A stretch of 64,000 nt of DNA from Desulfuromonas soudanensis (GTDB taxonomy: Bacteria; Desulfobacterota; Desulfuromonadia; Desulfuromonadales; WTL). Made by a program: the position numbers and the translations under genes. The stretch spans positions 2,519,504-2,583,503 of the forward strand of contig NZ_CP010802.1 in assembly GCF_001278055.1 (NCBI RefSeq). Reading direction: 5' to 3'. The notes beneath the pieces were generated by a model that made no database searches, had not been told where the DNA came from, and saw only the letters and a program-made list of their open reading frames with translations. Positions 35,773-44,427 of the stretch are shown in pieces (the first letter of the stretch is position 1; each line of letters starts with the position of its first letter).

Positions 35773-36144
35773 ATGACCAAGAAGAAAAAGATCATGACGG
35801 TCGACGATTCGGCGAGTGTGCGCCAGATGATGTCCTTCACCCTGAAGCAGGCCGGTTACGATGTGGTCGAGGCGGTCGACGGCGAGGACGCCCTGGCCAA
35901 ATTCGCCACCGAGAACGTGCAGATGCTGATTACCGACCTCAACATGCCGAAGATGGACGGGACGGCGCTGATTCGCGAAGTGCGCAAGGACGCCGCCAAC
36001 CGCTTCATGCCGATCCTCATGCTGACGACCGAATCCCAGGAGAGTAAAAGGCAGGAGGGGAAAAGCGCCGGCGCTTCGGCCTGGATCGTCAAGCCCTTCA
36101 AGCCGGAGCAGCTACTCGGGGTGGTGCGCATGGTCCTGGCGTAA
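35773..36144 (+). CDS. Single-domain CheY-like response regulator
   Basis: A 123-residue receiver domain with the acidic pair DD at 11-12, phosphoacceptor D55 (MLITDLNMPKMDG), a Thr in MLTTES and the conserved Lys in IVKPFKP. It has no output domain. It is similar to CheY proteins of deltaproteobacteria but no chemotaxis gene is adjacent, so the partner kinase is unknown. GAGGAGAG precedes the ATG. A terminator follows at 36225. Confidence 0.9.
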   Translation: MTKKKKIMTVDDSASVRQMMSFTLKQAGYDVVEAVDGEDALAKFATENVQMLITDLNMPKMDGTALIREVRKDAANRFMPILMLTTESQESKRQEGKSAGASAWIVKPFKPEQLLGVVRMVLA

Positions 36145-36224
36145 CCGCCCGTTTCCTGGCCTTCGTTTCGTCAGTCACCACCAGTTGTCCCAAGACTCTC
36201 CCGTCACCGGACTCGGATTTAAAA

Positions 36225-36261
36225 ACACCCCAGGGGCCCGCCGGCCCCTGGGGTGTTTTTT
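36225..36261 (+). terminator. Intrinsic terminator after the cheY-like gene
   Basis: ACACCCCAGGGGCC / GGCCCCTGGGGTGT hairpin followed by TTTTTT. Confidence 0.94.
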
Positions 36262-36449
36262 CTGCAAATATCAAAGGAGCCAGGACTCATCCGGCACTTT
36301 TTATGCATTACCCTTAAATATATCGAATTTGGTTATATTCCCCTCGCCGATCTCCCATAAGGCAAAACACATTTAAAAATAAGGACATAGTTGTTGACTT
36401 ACAGGGATGAATGACCCTAAGGTCGACCTGGATAGACAAAAAAACAGTT

Positions 36450-36536
36450 CCTCTCCGATAAGAGTAATGCCGGATCAATCCGGCAGCACAAAGCCGCGGG
36501 CCTCCACGTGAGGACAGCCGGGCTGCCGAAGAGAGG
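36450..36536 (+). promoter_or_regulatory. GEMM-I riboswitch of the A20 type (candidate 3',3'-cGAMP riboswitch)
   Basis: P1 pairs CCTCTC (36450-36455) with GAGAGG (36531-36536). Inside are AGAGTAAT, a hairpin GCCGGA-TCAA-TCCGGC, GCACAAAGCC, a second hairpin GGGCCTC ... GAGGACAGCC, and GGGCTGCCGAAG: the full GEMM-I order. Aligned to the Vc2 aptamer, the GGG of AGGGCAAA becomes GAG here, so the position of G20 is A (36463). That G20A change marks the GEMM-Ib subclass, known mainly from Geobacter relatives, that prefers 3',3'-cGAMP. A weak promoter (TTGACT at 36394, TAAGGT at 36418) lies upstream. Confidence 0.85.
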
Positions 36537-36575
36537 GCCTCAGACGAACCGGACGCTTGCCGCTCCGGTGATGTC

Positions 36576-36612
36576 AGGCGCCCTTTTTGCTGAAAAAGGG
36601 GCGCCTTTTTGT
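36576..36612 (+). terminator. Terminator of the A20 riboswitch leader
   Basis: AGGCGCCCTTTTT, short loop, AAAAAGGGGCGCC, then TTTTTG. A competing fold exists: GCCT and GAC (36537-36547) can pair with GTC and AGGC (36573-36579) around an ACCGGA/TCCGGT stem, using the 5' arm of the terminator. This fits ligand-controlled termination 150 bases before the regulator gene. Confidence 0.85.
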
Positions 36613-36761
36613 TATTAAATTCAATAACTTGACCACAATGAAACAGCTCGCCCACCGGCCCGGGGAGAGCCGCCGTCTTCTGGGACAACGACAGAGGCCC
36701 AGAACAATCGGATAGAGAAAAGCCCCGTGGCTCTCTCCCCAGGCCAATTCAAGAGGTCATT

Positions 36762-38162
36762 ATGAACAACTTAAAACAGATGACCCTGCTGTTTGTAGAA
36801 GACCAGAATCTATTGCGCAAGGCAATGGGAGACCTCCTTTCACCCTATTGCGGCAAATTGCTCTTCGCCGACAACGGCCGCCAGGCGCTGGAGATCTTCC
36901 AGCGGGAAAAGCCCGACCTAGTCCTGACCGATATCATCATGCCCCTTATGGACGGTCTCGCCCTCACTGAAGAGCTCAGCAAACTCAGCCCGGAAACCCC
37001 GGTGGTTCTTCTCAGCGCCTATTCCGATGTTCCCAATCTGCTGCGGGGGATAGAGCTCGGGGTGGCCGGATTCGTACCGAAGCCGTTCAAGGATGAAAAG
37101 CTCCTTGCCACTCTGAACAAGGCGGCACTTCCGGTGCTGCAAAAAAAACAGTTACTCGGCCTCGAAAGCGAACTGCACAATTCAGTGGAGCAACTCCTCG
37201 GCAAAGGACCCAAACTAAGGAAAATCGCCGGGCAAGTCGTGCGGATCGCCCGCAGCAACTACGCCCTGCTGATTCAGGGGGAAACCGGCACCGGCAAATC
37301 CCGGCTGGCGATGCTGGTTCACGATCTCAGTACCCGGGCCGAAAAGCCTTTCATCACCGTTCAATTGGGTTCCATTCCCGAATCGCTGGTGGCTGCCGAA
37401 CTTTTCGGGCATGAAAAGGGCGCTTTTACTGGAGCCGAAAAAAAACGGGAAGGATTGGTCCACGCCGCCCAGGGTGGAACCCTGTTTCTCGATGATATCG
37501 ATGCCGTCCCCCCTTCGGTGCAGGCCTTGCTCCTTCAGCTGGTGGAAGAGAAAAACTATCGTCCGCTGGGCGGCAATCGCAAAATTCCCGCCGATATCCG
37601 CATCATCGTCGCCAGCAATAAGGATTTGGCCGCCGAAGCCGCGGCAGGGACTTTTCGCCGGGACCTCTTTTACCGCCTTGCAACCTTCATGATCGAAATG
37701 CCGCCGTTACGGACCATTCCCGAAGATATTCCGGGCCTTGCTGCCAAGTTTCTGCTCGAAGCCTGCCATGAAATCGGCAGGCCGACCCCGGAAATTTCCG
37801 AGGGCGGGCTGACCTTGCTGCAGTCCCATTCCTGGCCCGGAAATATCCGGGAACTGCGCAATACCATCAAGCACTCGGCAGTCATGGCAGACGGCAGGGT
37901 GACTGCGGCCATCCTGCAGGGGACCCTGGGTGAGCCTTCCCCTGCCGCCGGGAAACCTGCAAACGACCTGACTACCTGCAACGATGGCTGTGCCAACAGC
38001 CTCCCGCTGGAAATGGCCGACGTGGAAAAATGGGCGCTGACGCGGGCACTGGCCGCGGCGGAGGGAAAGAAGATGGTCGCAGCCCGCCTTCTCGACATGA
38101 ATTACTACACATTCCGCCGCCGATTGACGCGGTACGGCATGTGTGGCGAAGTGGACGACTAA
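36762..38162 (+). CDS. NtrC-family sigma-54-dependent response regulator
   Basis: A 466-residue regulator: receiver domain (1-120) with E13-D14 and phosphoacceptor D57 (VLTDIIMPLMDG), AAA+ domain (about 150-380) with Walker A GETGTGKS near 173, the sigma-54 contact loop GAFTGA near 220, and Walker B GGTLFLDDID; a C-terminal Fis-type helix-turn-helix (GKKMVAARLLDMNYYTFRRR). It should activate sigma-54 promoters. No cognate kinase is encoded nearby. Its leader carries the A20 riboswitch, so its synthesis is probably set by a cyclic dinucleotide. Confidence 0.93.
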   Translation: MNNLKQMTLLFVEDQNLLRKAMGDLLSPYCGKLLFADNGRQALEIFQREKPDLVLTDIIMPLMDGLALTEELSKLSPETPVVLLSAYSDVPNLLRGIELGVAGFVPKPFKDEKLLATLNKAALPVLQKKQLLGLESELHNSVEQLLGKGPKLRKIAGQVVRIARSNYALLIQGETGTGKSRLAMLVHDLSTRAEKPFITVQLGSIPESLVAAELFGHEKGAFTGAEKKREGLVHAAQGGTLFLDDIDAVPPSVQALLLQLVEEKNYRPLGGNRKIPADIRIIVASNKDLAAEAAAGTFRRDLFYRLATFMIEMPPLRTIPEDIPGLAAKFLLEACHEIGRPTPEISEGGLTLLQSHSWPGNIRELRNTIKHSAVMADGRVTAAILQGTLGEPSPAAGKPANDLTTCNDGCANSLPLEMADVEKWALTRALAAAEGKKMVAARLLDMNYYTFRRRLTRYGMCGEVDD

Positions 38163-38248
38163 TCAATATGGGTATCCAAAATAGATACCCAGAGACCTCC
38201 CTGCAACCTATCCCAATCCATAGTTGCTTGAAATTGCTAACTTTTTTC

Positions 38249-38277
38249 TTGGCACAAATAGTGGATAGATTAAAAAT
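38249..38277 (+). promoter_or_regulatory. Weak candidate promoter of the second riboswitch unit
   Basis: TTGGCA, 17-base spacer, AAAAAT, about 160 bases upstream of the aptamer. A sigma-54 reading of TTGGCAC here fails at the -12 GC doublet. Confidence 0.35.
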
Positions 38278-38434
38278 GCAACTCTCTTTCCGGCGAAAGA
38301 GCACAAGTCCTGATTTACCGTCCCGGCAGCGGCCGGGAAAATGTCCTCTTACGGCCTGGCATTGATTCACCAGGAGGGATCCCGCCTCGCGGTTTCCCCG
38401 AGACAAAACCGGCAACACCACAATTGAACCCCAC

Positions 38435-38593
38435 CATACTCCGACAAGGGCAAACCCGGAGAAATCCGGAGACGCAAAGCCACGGGCCCTCATCCTTCAA
38501 TACCGCCACTTTCGCCGCGACAGCCCTGGCTGCAGCGGCCGAATCGGCGAAGGGGGAAAGGGTCGCCGGGCTACCGAAGAGACGGGGAGTATG
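38435..38593 (+). promoter_or_regulatory. GEMM-I (c-di-GMP-I) riboswitch with a long second stem
   Basis: An eight-base P1 pairs CATACTCC (38435-38442) with GGAGTATG (38586-38593). Inside are AAGGGCAAACC, a hairpin CCGGA-GAAA-TCCGG, GACGCAAAGCC, ACGGGCCCTC, a roughly 70-base extension of the second stem, GGGTCGCC, and GGGCTACCGAAG. The G20-equivalent is G, so c-di-GMP is the expected ligand. The second stem is much longer than in the other two aptamers of this window. Confidence 0.9.
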
Positions 38594-38618
38594 GAACAGG
38601 CACAACCATTGTGTCGAC

Positions 38619-38653
38619 GCCCATTCTCCCCGAGAACCTGGGCTATTTTTTTT
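38619..38653 (+). terminator. Terminator of the second riboswitch leader
   Basis: GCCCATTCTC-CCC-GAGAACCTGGGC followed by TATTTTTTTT. The CTCCCC in its 5' arm and loop (38626-38631) can instead pair with GGGGAG (38585-38590), which forms the 3' side of P1. Ligand binding that holds P1 would therefore favour termination (an OFF switch). Confidence 0.82.
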
Positions 38654-38680
38654 CGAGGCCAACCGGGAGCGAATCGACGA

Positions 38681-39145
38681 ATGAATACAGAAATCAAAAA
38701 GTGTCCCCATGGTGACAAATTGGCTTTCGGCCCCGGCCGGTCGATCGATGCACCAATCACCCAGGCCTTTCATCAATTTCAGATGCACTCCGAAAAACAG
38801 GCCCTTGACCTGGCGGTACGGTTGCGGGTTCTGGGCAAAAGCCTGGCCTCAGGATGCCCGGGGCGCGGGGTCGCCGGCGGCAAAGAAGCGGAAGGTTTCC
38901 AGTCCCTGCGCCGGCAATTGGATAACTACCTGCTTTCACTGGTCGATCATGGATTTGAAGAACACCCGTATTTTCCAACCGTTTGCCATTGCCTCCGGGA
39001 ATCTCTCCCCTCGGACCTGAACGGGTGTGCAGGGGAGCACTGTTCGATTGAACGGGTTGAGACCTTTATTTCACTGTTGTCGGAACGGAATCGGGGGGGA
39101 GAAGACGTCTTTCCGGGGGAGTCGGCACCCTCGCTTTCTCTTTGA
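38681..39145 (+). CDS. Hypothetical protein behind the c-di-GMP riboswitch
   Basis: A 154-residue soluble protein beginning MNTEIKKCPHGDKLAFGPGR. I do not recognise it. It has several Cys and His residues (KCPHGDK, FPTVCHCLRESL, NGCAGEHCS) that could bind metal, and a helical middle (SEKQALDLAVRLRVLGKSLA). I chose ATG 38681 because it is downstream of the leader terminator and has GGGAG about 11 bases upstream; the in-frame ATG at 38591 lies inside the riboswitch P1 stem. It is the first gene controlled by this riboswitch. Confidence 0.6.
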   Translation: MNTEIKKCPHGDKLAFGPGRSIDAPITQAFHQFQMHSEKQALDLAVRLRVLGKSLASGCPGRGVAGGKEAEGFQSLRRQLDNYLLSLVDHGFEEHPYFPTVCHCLRESLPSDLNGCAGEHCSIERVETFISLLSERNRGGEDVFPGESAPSLSL

Positions 39146-39146
39146 A

Positions 39147-39321
39147 GTACTAGGAGCCTGTCGGACTATACGGGCCGAAGCGAAAAATTGGATATTTGAG
39201 GACAGATTCGGGCTTGTTTGAGAGCCAATAGTCGTCTCTATTGGTCGAAAAGAAGCTCGGATATGGACCAAATAGACGATTTTGCAGCCGGCTCATGGAT
39301 AGTCCGACAGGCTCCTAGTAC
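39147..39321. mobile_element. MITE-like element with 23-base perfect terminal inverted repeats
   Basis: Terminal repeats at 39147-39169 and 39299-39321 are exact inverse copies beginning GTACTAGGAGCCTGTCGGAC. The 129-base interior holds no gene but has more hairpins (CCAATAG / CTATTGG). GAA flanks both ends, a possible 3-base target duplication. It lies 38 bases upstream of the giant DUF11 gene. Confidence 0.8.
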
Positions 39322-39359
39322 GAAAGTACAATAATCCAGACCCAAGGACGGGCCCTGTC

Positions 39360-42300
39360 GTGAAAACCTTTTTCCTCGCAATCCAAAACTGCACCCGCAC
39401 CCTCTGCCGCTGTCTCCTGGCGACATTGCTGGTGTTGACATGCGCAGCGCCTGTCATGGCCTGGCCACTGGATGGAGAGTGGATTCCCCTGACCCGAAAC
39501 GGCGCCATCCTCCAGGATCCGACCGGAGACGCATCGAAATCAATCGACATCGTCTCGACGCCGACCGATGCACCGGTCTACTTCCACAACGACGGCGTTT
39601 ACCTCAACTTCCGCATCCGCCTCAACGGCGACCCGCGCCAGGGGAGTGGACTCCAGTCCTCCGGCTGGGGGATCGAACTCGATATCGACCAGGATGCCGA
39701 CGATTACGAATGGCTGATCATGTGCAGCGGCCTCCCTTCCGCCGAAGGGGTGTTTCTGGAGAGAAATACCGTTCAGGGGACCATCGGCGAGCCGTCCGAC
39801 GCCGCGGAACAGTTCGTCGCCCAGTATCCGCTCACCGGCTACTTTCAGGTCAGCGTCGCCAACACCTTCAGCAGCGGTGATGCCGACTATTTTCTCGACT
39901 TCAAACTCCCCTACGCGGTGTTCAAGGGGGCCACCGGGATGACCGACGGGACGGCGATCCGTTTCATCGGCGGTACCTCCAACAACGCCCAAAAACTCAA
40001 TGCCACGGGCTCCGACCTCATCGGCTCGACCGGCAACATCACCCTCTACGACGGCCTGGGGGATTACTTCACCCCAAGCGGCCTGTTGCCGGCCACCGGC
40101 AGCAACGGCCAGGTCGATTTCGTCAAATCCCTTGCCGGCAATGAAGAGGCGACGGTGATCACCGTCGGCCAGACGGTCTATGTCCGGGTCACTGATGCCG
40201 ACCAGACCCCCTCCTTCAACCCCGGCCAAACCGTCGTCGTCACCCTCGTCACCTCGGGTGGGGACACCGAGGTCATCACCCTGACCGCCACCGGGGTGGC
40301 CGGCAAGTTTACCGGCACCCTCCCCAGCGCCAGCGCCGCCGGCGGGCGCACCAGTCGCGACAACACTCTTCAGATCCTGGCCGGCGAGAGCGTGATGGCG
40401 ACCTATCTCGATATTCTGACCGCAGCCGGCGCCGCCACCCCGCCGGTCGTCCGTACCGACCTCCTGCAGGTGACCGCCACCGGCACCGATATCCGGGTCA
40501 CCAAGAGCGCCAGCACCCTCGCCCCGGTCGCCGGTCAGACCCTGACTTTCACCCTGACCGCCAGCAACCTCGGACAGGTCAATGCCAGCGGCGTTCAGGT
40601 CACCGACCTCCTTCCGACGGGGCTGACCTTTGTGGCGGCGGCCGGCAGCGGCAGCTACACCAGTGCCAACGGTCTCTGGAGCATAGGCGCCCTCGATGCC
40701 GGAACCACCGCGGCCCTGACCCTGACGGTCACCGTCGACATCGGGGTCTCCGGGGTGCTGACCAACACCGCCAGTCTGACGGCATTGTCCCCCACCGATG
40801 TCGTTCCGGCCAACAACAGCGCCAGTGTCACCCTGACCGTCGGCGGCGCCGATCTGGCCCTGAGCAAGAGCGTCAGCAAGGCGATCGTCACCTCCGGGGA
40901 AAATGTCGTCTTCAACCTCTCCTTGCGCAATTACGGTCCCCTTGAGGCGACGAATGTGGTGATCCGGGACCTGCTGCCGGCCGGCCTGACCTACGTCAGC
41001 CACAGCGGCTCCGGCAGCTATCTGCCCGGCAGCGGCGACTGGACTCTGGCCAGCGTCCCCGCCGGCACCATCACCACCCTGGCCATTACCGCCACGGTCA
41101 CCGGCGCCGCAGGCAGCAGCCATGTCAACACCGCCACTGTGCTGAGCTCCTCCCGGCCGGACCCGGTGGCCAGCAACAACGCCGCCAGCGCCACGGTAAC
41201 CATCGGCACCGTCGATCTGGCGGTCAGCATCACTGTCAGCAACAGCACACCGGCCGTCGGCGACGTCGTCACCTACACGGTCAGGGTCACCAACAACGGA
41301 CCGTCCACCGCCAGCACCATCCAGCTCCGCGCCAGACTCGACCAGATCTCCTTCTTCCCCATTTCAGGGGTGCCGGAGTTCGGCACCTACAACACCGGCA
41401 CCGGACTGTGGAACTTCGCCAGTCTCGCCAGCGGCCAAACCGCCACCCTGACCGTTACCGCCACGGTCTTTTCCACCGCCAGCCTCAAGACGATCACCAC
41501 TGTCGCCACCCTGCGCGGCGTCACCCCGGCCGACAGCATGGATGCCAACAACGAAGCCAAGGTCGACATCGCCGTCGGCGGCACCGACCTGATGCTGGCC
41601 AAGACCGCCAACAACCTGACGCCCGGGGTGGGGGGACAGTTCGAGTACATCCTTACCCTGACCAACCTTGGGCCGCGCCAGGCAACCGGGATCAGTGTTC
41701 AGGACGTTCTCCCCCCCGAGGTCGCCTACAAGGCCGACAGTGTCGCCATCACCCCGGTGGCGGCGGGCAATATCTCCGGCTCCTTCAGCAAGACGTCCGG
41801 GGTCTGGTCGGGAATCAGCCTCAACAACGGGGCCAGCGCCACCCTCACTCTCACCGTGCAGGTCAACAACGGCACCGCCGGCAATCTGGTGACCAACAAT
41901 GCCTTTATCACCGCTGCCACCCAGCCCGACCCCAACCAGGTCAACAACATCGCCAGCGTCCAGGTGGCGATCACCGGCACCGACCTGGCCATCACCAAGA
42001 CGGTGAGCAATGCGAATCCGATCATCGGCGCGAACTTCACCTACACCCTGACCGTGACCAACAATGGACCGCGCAACGCCACCAACGTTTTCATGCGCGA
42101 CATCCTTCCGCCCGAACTCGAGTTTGTCAGCGCCGCCGGCACCGGCGTCTACAACCACCTGCCCGGCGACCTGCGCGACGGCCTCTGGGAAAGCGCCACT
42201 CCCGGAACCGGCCTGAGCATCAACACCGGAGCCAGTATAACGATGACCATCACCGCCCGCGTCCGCGCCGGATCGAGCAAGCTGGTCATCAACAATACGG

Positions 42301-44396
42301 CAACCATTTTTTCAGCCGACCAGGGGGATGTCATCCCCGGCAACAACACCGCCAGCGTCAATATCTTCGTCAACACCGTCGATCTCGCCGTAACCAAAAT
42401 CGTCAGCGACCCGGCACCGGCGCAGAACACACTCTTTACCTACACGGTCAGCGTCCTCAACAACGGCCCCAACCTGGCGACCAACGTCGCCATCGAGGAC
42501 TTCCAGCCCGCCGGCGTGACCTTCATCGGCAGCTCGGCCACCACCGGAACCTTTGCCCTCGGCCGCTGGCAGATCCCGACGCTGGCCGTCGGCGCCACGG
42601 CCACCTTGCAGATCACGGCGCAAACCGACCCCGGCACGGCCGGAACCACCATCGCCAACACCGCCAGCCTGGTCGCTCTCGATCAAGTGGACACCGACAG
42701 CGCCAACAACAGCGCCAGTGTCAACCTGATCCCGACCCTTGCCGGGGATCTTTCGACTTCGACCAAAAGCGTCACCGACCTCAACGGCGGCGACGTCGAG
42801 TCGGGCGACACCCTCCGCTACACCATCACCCTGATTGAGACCCTCGGCAAAGCGGCGCAAAATGTCCGGGTGACCGACACGATCCCGGCCAACGCGACCA
42901 GCTTTACCGTCACCGGCACCGGCGGCGGCACGAACGCCTCCACCTATGCCGGATCCGGAGCAAACGGCACGGGATTTCTGGACATCACCGGCCTCAGCGT
43001 CCCCGCCGGCGGCAGCCTGGCCATCACCTTCACCGTGGTCGTGACCGGCGCCAACGGCACGACCATCGACAACACCGCCGACATCAGCAACCCCGGTGGG
43101 ACCGGCGGGACCGCCATCGCCCCGACGGTGACCATCGCCGCCAGTACGCTCCCCGTCACCGGGACCAAGCAACTCTACCTTGGCGCCCCGGACAGCGAAA
43201 ACTTTCCCACCATTCCCCAGGCCCTGTCGCGCATACCGCTCACCGCCTACCCGGCGCCGATCCGCGTCCGCATCCGCCGCCAGGACACCCCGGTGCGCTG
43301 GGACCTGACCCCGGTGCTGCAAACCGCCCTGACGCTCAACGCCAACAGCGCCGTCGTGCTGCAAATGGCCGACGACAGCGCCACCCTGCGCAACCTGCAG
43401 CTGACCCTGAGCTACAATGCCGGCGCCGGCCCGGTTGTGCTGTCCCAGCAGTACTTCACCAACCTGAACATCGCCAACGTTCTGCCGGCGGTTTACACCT
43501 TCAACCTGGCAACACCGGCCGTCACCATCCCGGTCGGCAGCGTCCTGTCCCTGACGATTGACAACGACCTCGGGGCCTTGACCGGTGAACAGATCTACAT
43601 CTTCCCCTATGCCGCCTTCACCGGCACTCCCGACACCTCGCGTGTGGAGTTGAACAGCGCCACGGTGATCAACGTCGACAGCATTGATCTCTTCGACACC
43701 GGCGGCACCCCCCTCGTCGGCGGCATCGCGCCGGGGACTACAGTGCACATCCGCTCCACCGTCTCCGACCCCTTCGGCAGTTTCGACATCACTGCCACGC
43801 GCATCACCCTGACCGACAGCCTCGGGACTGCGCAAGTCTCGGCCCAGCCGATGACAGTCTATGCCGACTCGCTTGCGGCAACCAAAACGTACGAGTTCAT
43901 CTACACCCTGCCGATCGACGCCCCCCTTGGCAACTGGTCGATCCGCGTCGATGCCGACGAGGGGACGGAAGGGGCGGTTGCCGACTACGGCATCGGGACG
44001 CTGGAGGTGGTCATGCCGCTGCCGAATCTGACCCTGGTGAAATCCGCCGACAGGGCACGGGTCAACTCGGGGGACGTCATCACCTACACCATCGTCAGCA
44101 GCAACAGCGGGCCCGGGGCGGCGACTGCGGTCAGGGTCATCGACAACCTCAGCCCCTTCGTTTCCCTGATCCTCGACTACGACGGCGTGGCGCCACCCGA
44201 CCAGCCCTTCGACTTTACGCCGGGTGCCTCAGGGGTGACCCTCGGCACTCCGGTCTATTACAACAGCGGCGGCACTTTTACCCCCGACTTTGCGGCCGGC
44301 GAAGACGGAAGCGTCGTCCGCTGGGAGATCCCCATGACCGGCAGCTTCAGCGCCGCCGCAGATTTTATCCTGCGCTTCAAGGTACGAGTCAAGTAA
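39360..44396 (+). CDS. Giant secreted protein with eight DUF11 domains
   Basis: A 1678-residue exported protein: signal peptide (TLCRCLLATLLVLTCAAPVM), an N-terminal beta domain (about 35-230, with VYFHNDGVYLNFRIRLNGDP), a linking domain, then DUF11 repeats starting near residues 375, 497, 617, 741, 873, 1006, 1128 and 1554. Typical repeat starts are TDLAITKTVSNANPIIGANF and TNNGPRNATNVFMRDILPPE. DUF11 domains are Ig-like and build rod-like surface proteins. No transmembrane anchor or sorting motif is seen. The start is GTG with only a weak ribosome binding site. It leads a run of secreted DUF11-type genes. Confidence 0.88.
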   Translation: MKTFFLAIQNCTRTLCRCLLATLLVLTCAAPVMAWPLDGEWIPLTRNGAILQDPTGDASKSIDIVSTPTDAPVYFHNDGVYLNFRIRLNGDPRQGSGLQSSGWGIELDIDQDADDYEWLIMCSGLPSAEGVFLERNTVQGTIGEPSDAAEQFVAQYPLTGYFQVSVANTFSSGDADYFLDFKLPYAVFKGATGMTDGTAIRFIGGTSNNAQKLNATGSDLIGSTGNITLYDGLGDYFTPSGLLPATGSNGQVDFVKSLAGNEEATVITVGQTVYVRVTDADQTPSFNPGQTVVVTLVTSGGDTEVITLTATGVAGKFTGTLPSASAAGGRTSRDNTLQILAGESVMATYLDILTAAGAATPPVVRTDLLQVTATGTDIRVTKSASTLAPVAGQTLTFTLTASNLGQVNASGVQVTDLLPTGLTFVAAAGSGSYTSANGLWSIGALDAGTTAALTLTVTVDIGVSGVLTNTASLTALSPTDVVPANNSASVTLTVGGADLALSKSVSKAIVTSGENVVFNLSLRNYGPLEATNVVIRDLLPAGLTYVSHSGSGSYLPGSGDWTLASVPAGTITTLAITATVTGAAGSSHVNTATVLSSSRPDPVASNNAASATVTIGTVDLAVSITVSNSTPAVGDVVTYTVRVTNNGPSTASTIQLRARLDQISFFPISGVPEFGTYNTGTGLWNFASLASGQTATLTVTATVFSTASLKTITTVATLRGVTPADSMDANNEAKVDIAVGGTDLMLAKTANNLTPGVGGQFEYILTLTNLGPRQATGISVQDVLPPEVAYKADSVAITPVAAGNISGSFSKTSGVWSGISLNNGASATLTLTVQVNNGTAGNLVTNNAFITAATQPDPNQVNNIASVQVAITGTDLAITKTVSNANPIIGANFTYTLTVTNNGPRNATNVFMRDILPPELEFVSAAGTGVYNHLPGDLRDGLWESATPGTGLSINTGASITMTITARVRAGSSKLVINNTATIFSADQGDVIPGNNTASVNIFVNTVDLAVTKIVSDPAPAQNTLFTYTVSVLNNGPNLATNVAIEDFQPAGVTFIGSSATTGTFALGRWQIPTLAVGATATLQITAQTDPGTAGTTIANTASLVALDQVDTDSANNSASVNLIPTLAGDLSTSTKSVTDLNGGDVESGDTLRYTITLIETLGKAAQNVRVTDTIPANATSFTVTGTGGGTNASTYAGSGANGTGFLDITGLSVPAGGSLAITFTVVVTGANGTTIDNTADISNPGGTGGTAIAPTVTIAASTLPVTGTKQLYLGAPDSENFPTIPQALSRIPLTAYPAPIRVRIRRQDTPVRWDLTPVLQTALTLNANSAVVLQMADDSATLRNLQLTLSYNAGAGPVVLSQQYFTNLNIANVLPAVYTFNLATPAVTIPVGSVLSLTIDNDLGALTGEQIYIFPYAAFTGTPDTSRVELNSATVINVDSIDLFDTGGTPLVGGIAPGTTVHIRSTVSDPFGSFDITATRITLTDSLGTAQVSAQPMTVYADSLAATKTYEFIYTLPIDAPLGNWSIRVDADEGTEGAVADYGIGTLEVVMPLPNLTLVKSADRARVNSGDVITYTIVSSNSGPGAATAVRVIDNLSPFVSLILDYDGVAPPDQPFDFTPGASGVTLGTPVYYNSGGTFTPDFAAGEDGSVVRWEIPMTGSFSAAADFILRFKVRVK

Positions 44397-44427
44397 CCCA
44401 CCTCACCCATAAAGAAGGAGATCAATC

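Noticed and set aside
38249-38265. Sigma-54 promoter TTGGCAC upstream of the second riboswitch
   Set aside because: The -12 element has GG instead of the nearly invariant GC at the right distance; a weak sigma-70 reading is equally good.
39540-41123. Long minus-strand frame opposite the giant DUF11 gene
   Set aside because: Gly/Asp/Val-rich shadow of the repeated DUF11 coding sequence; no start site or family features.
39360-44396. Possible CRISPR-like repeat array
   Set aside because: The periodicity of about 360-400 bases comes from DUF11 protein domains, with no short constant repeats and spacers.
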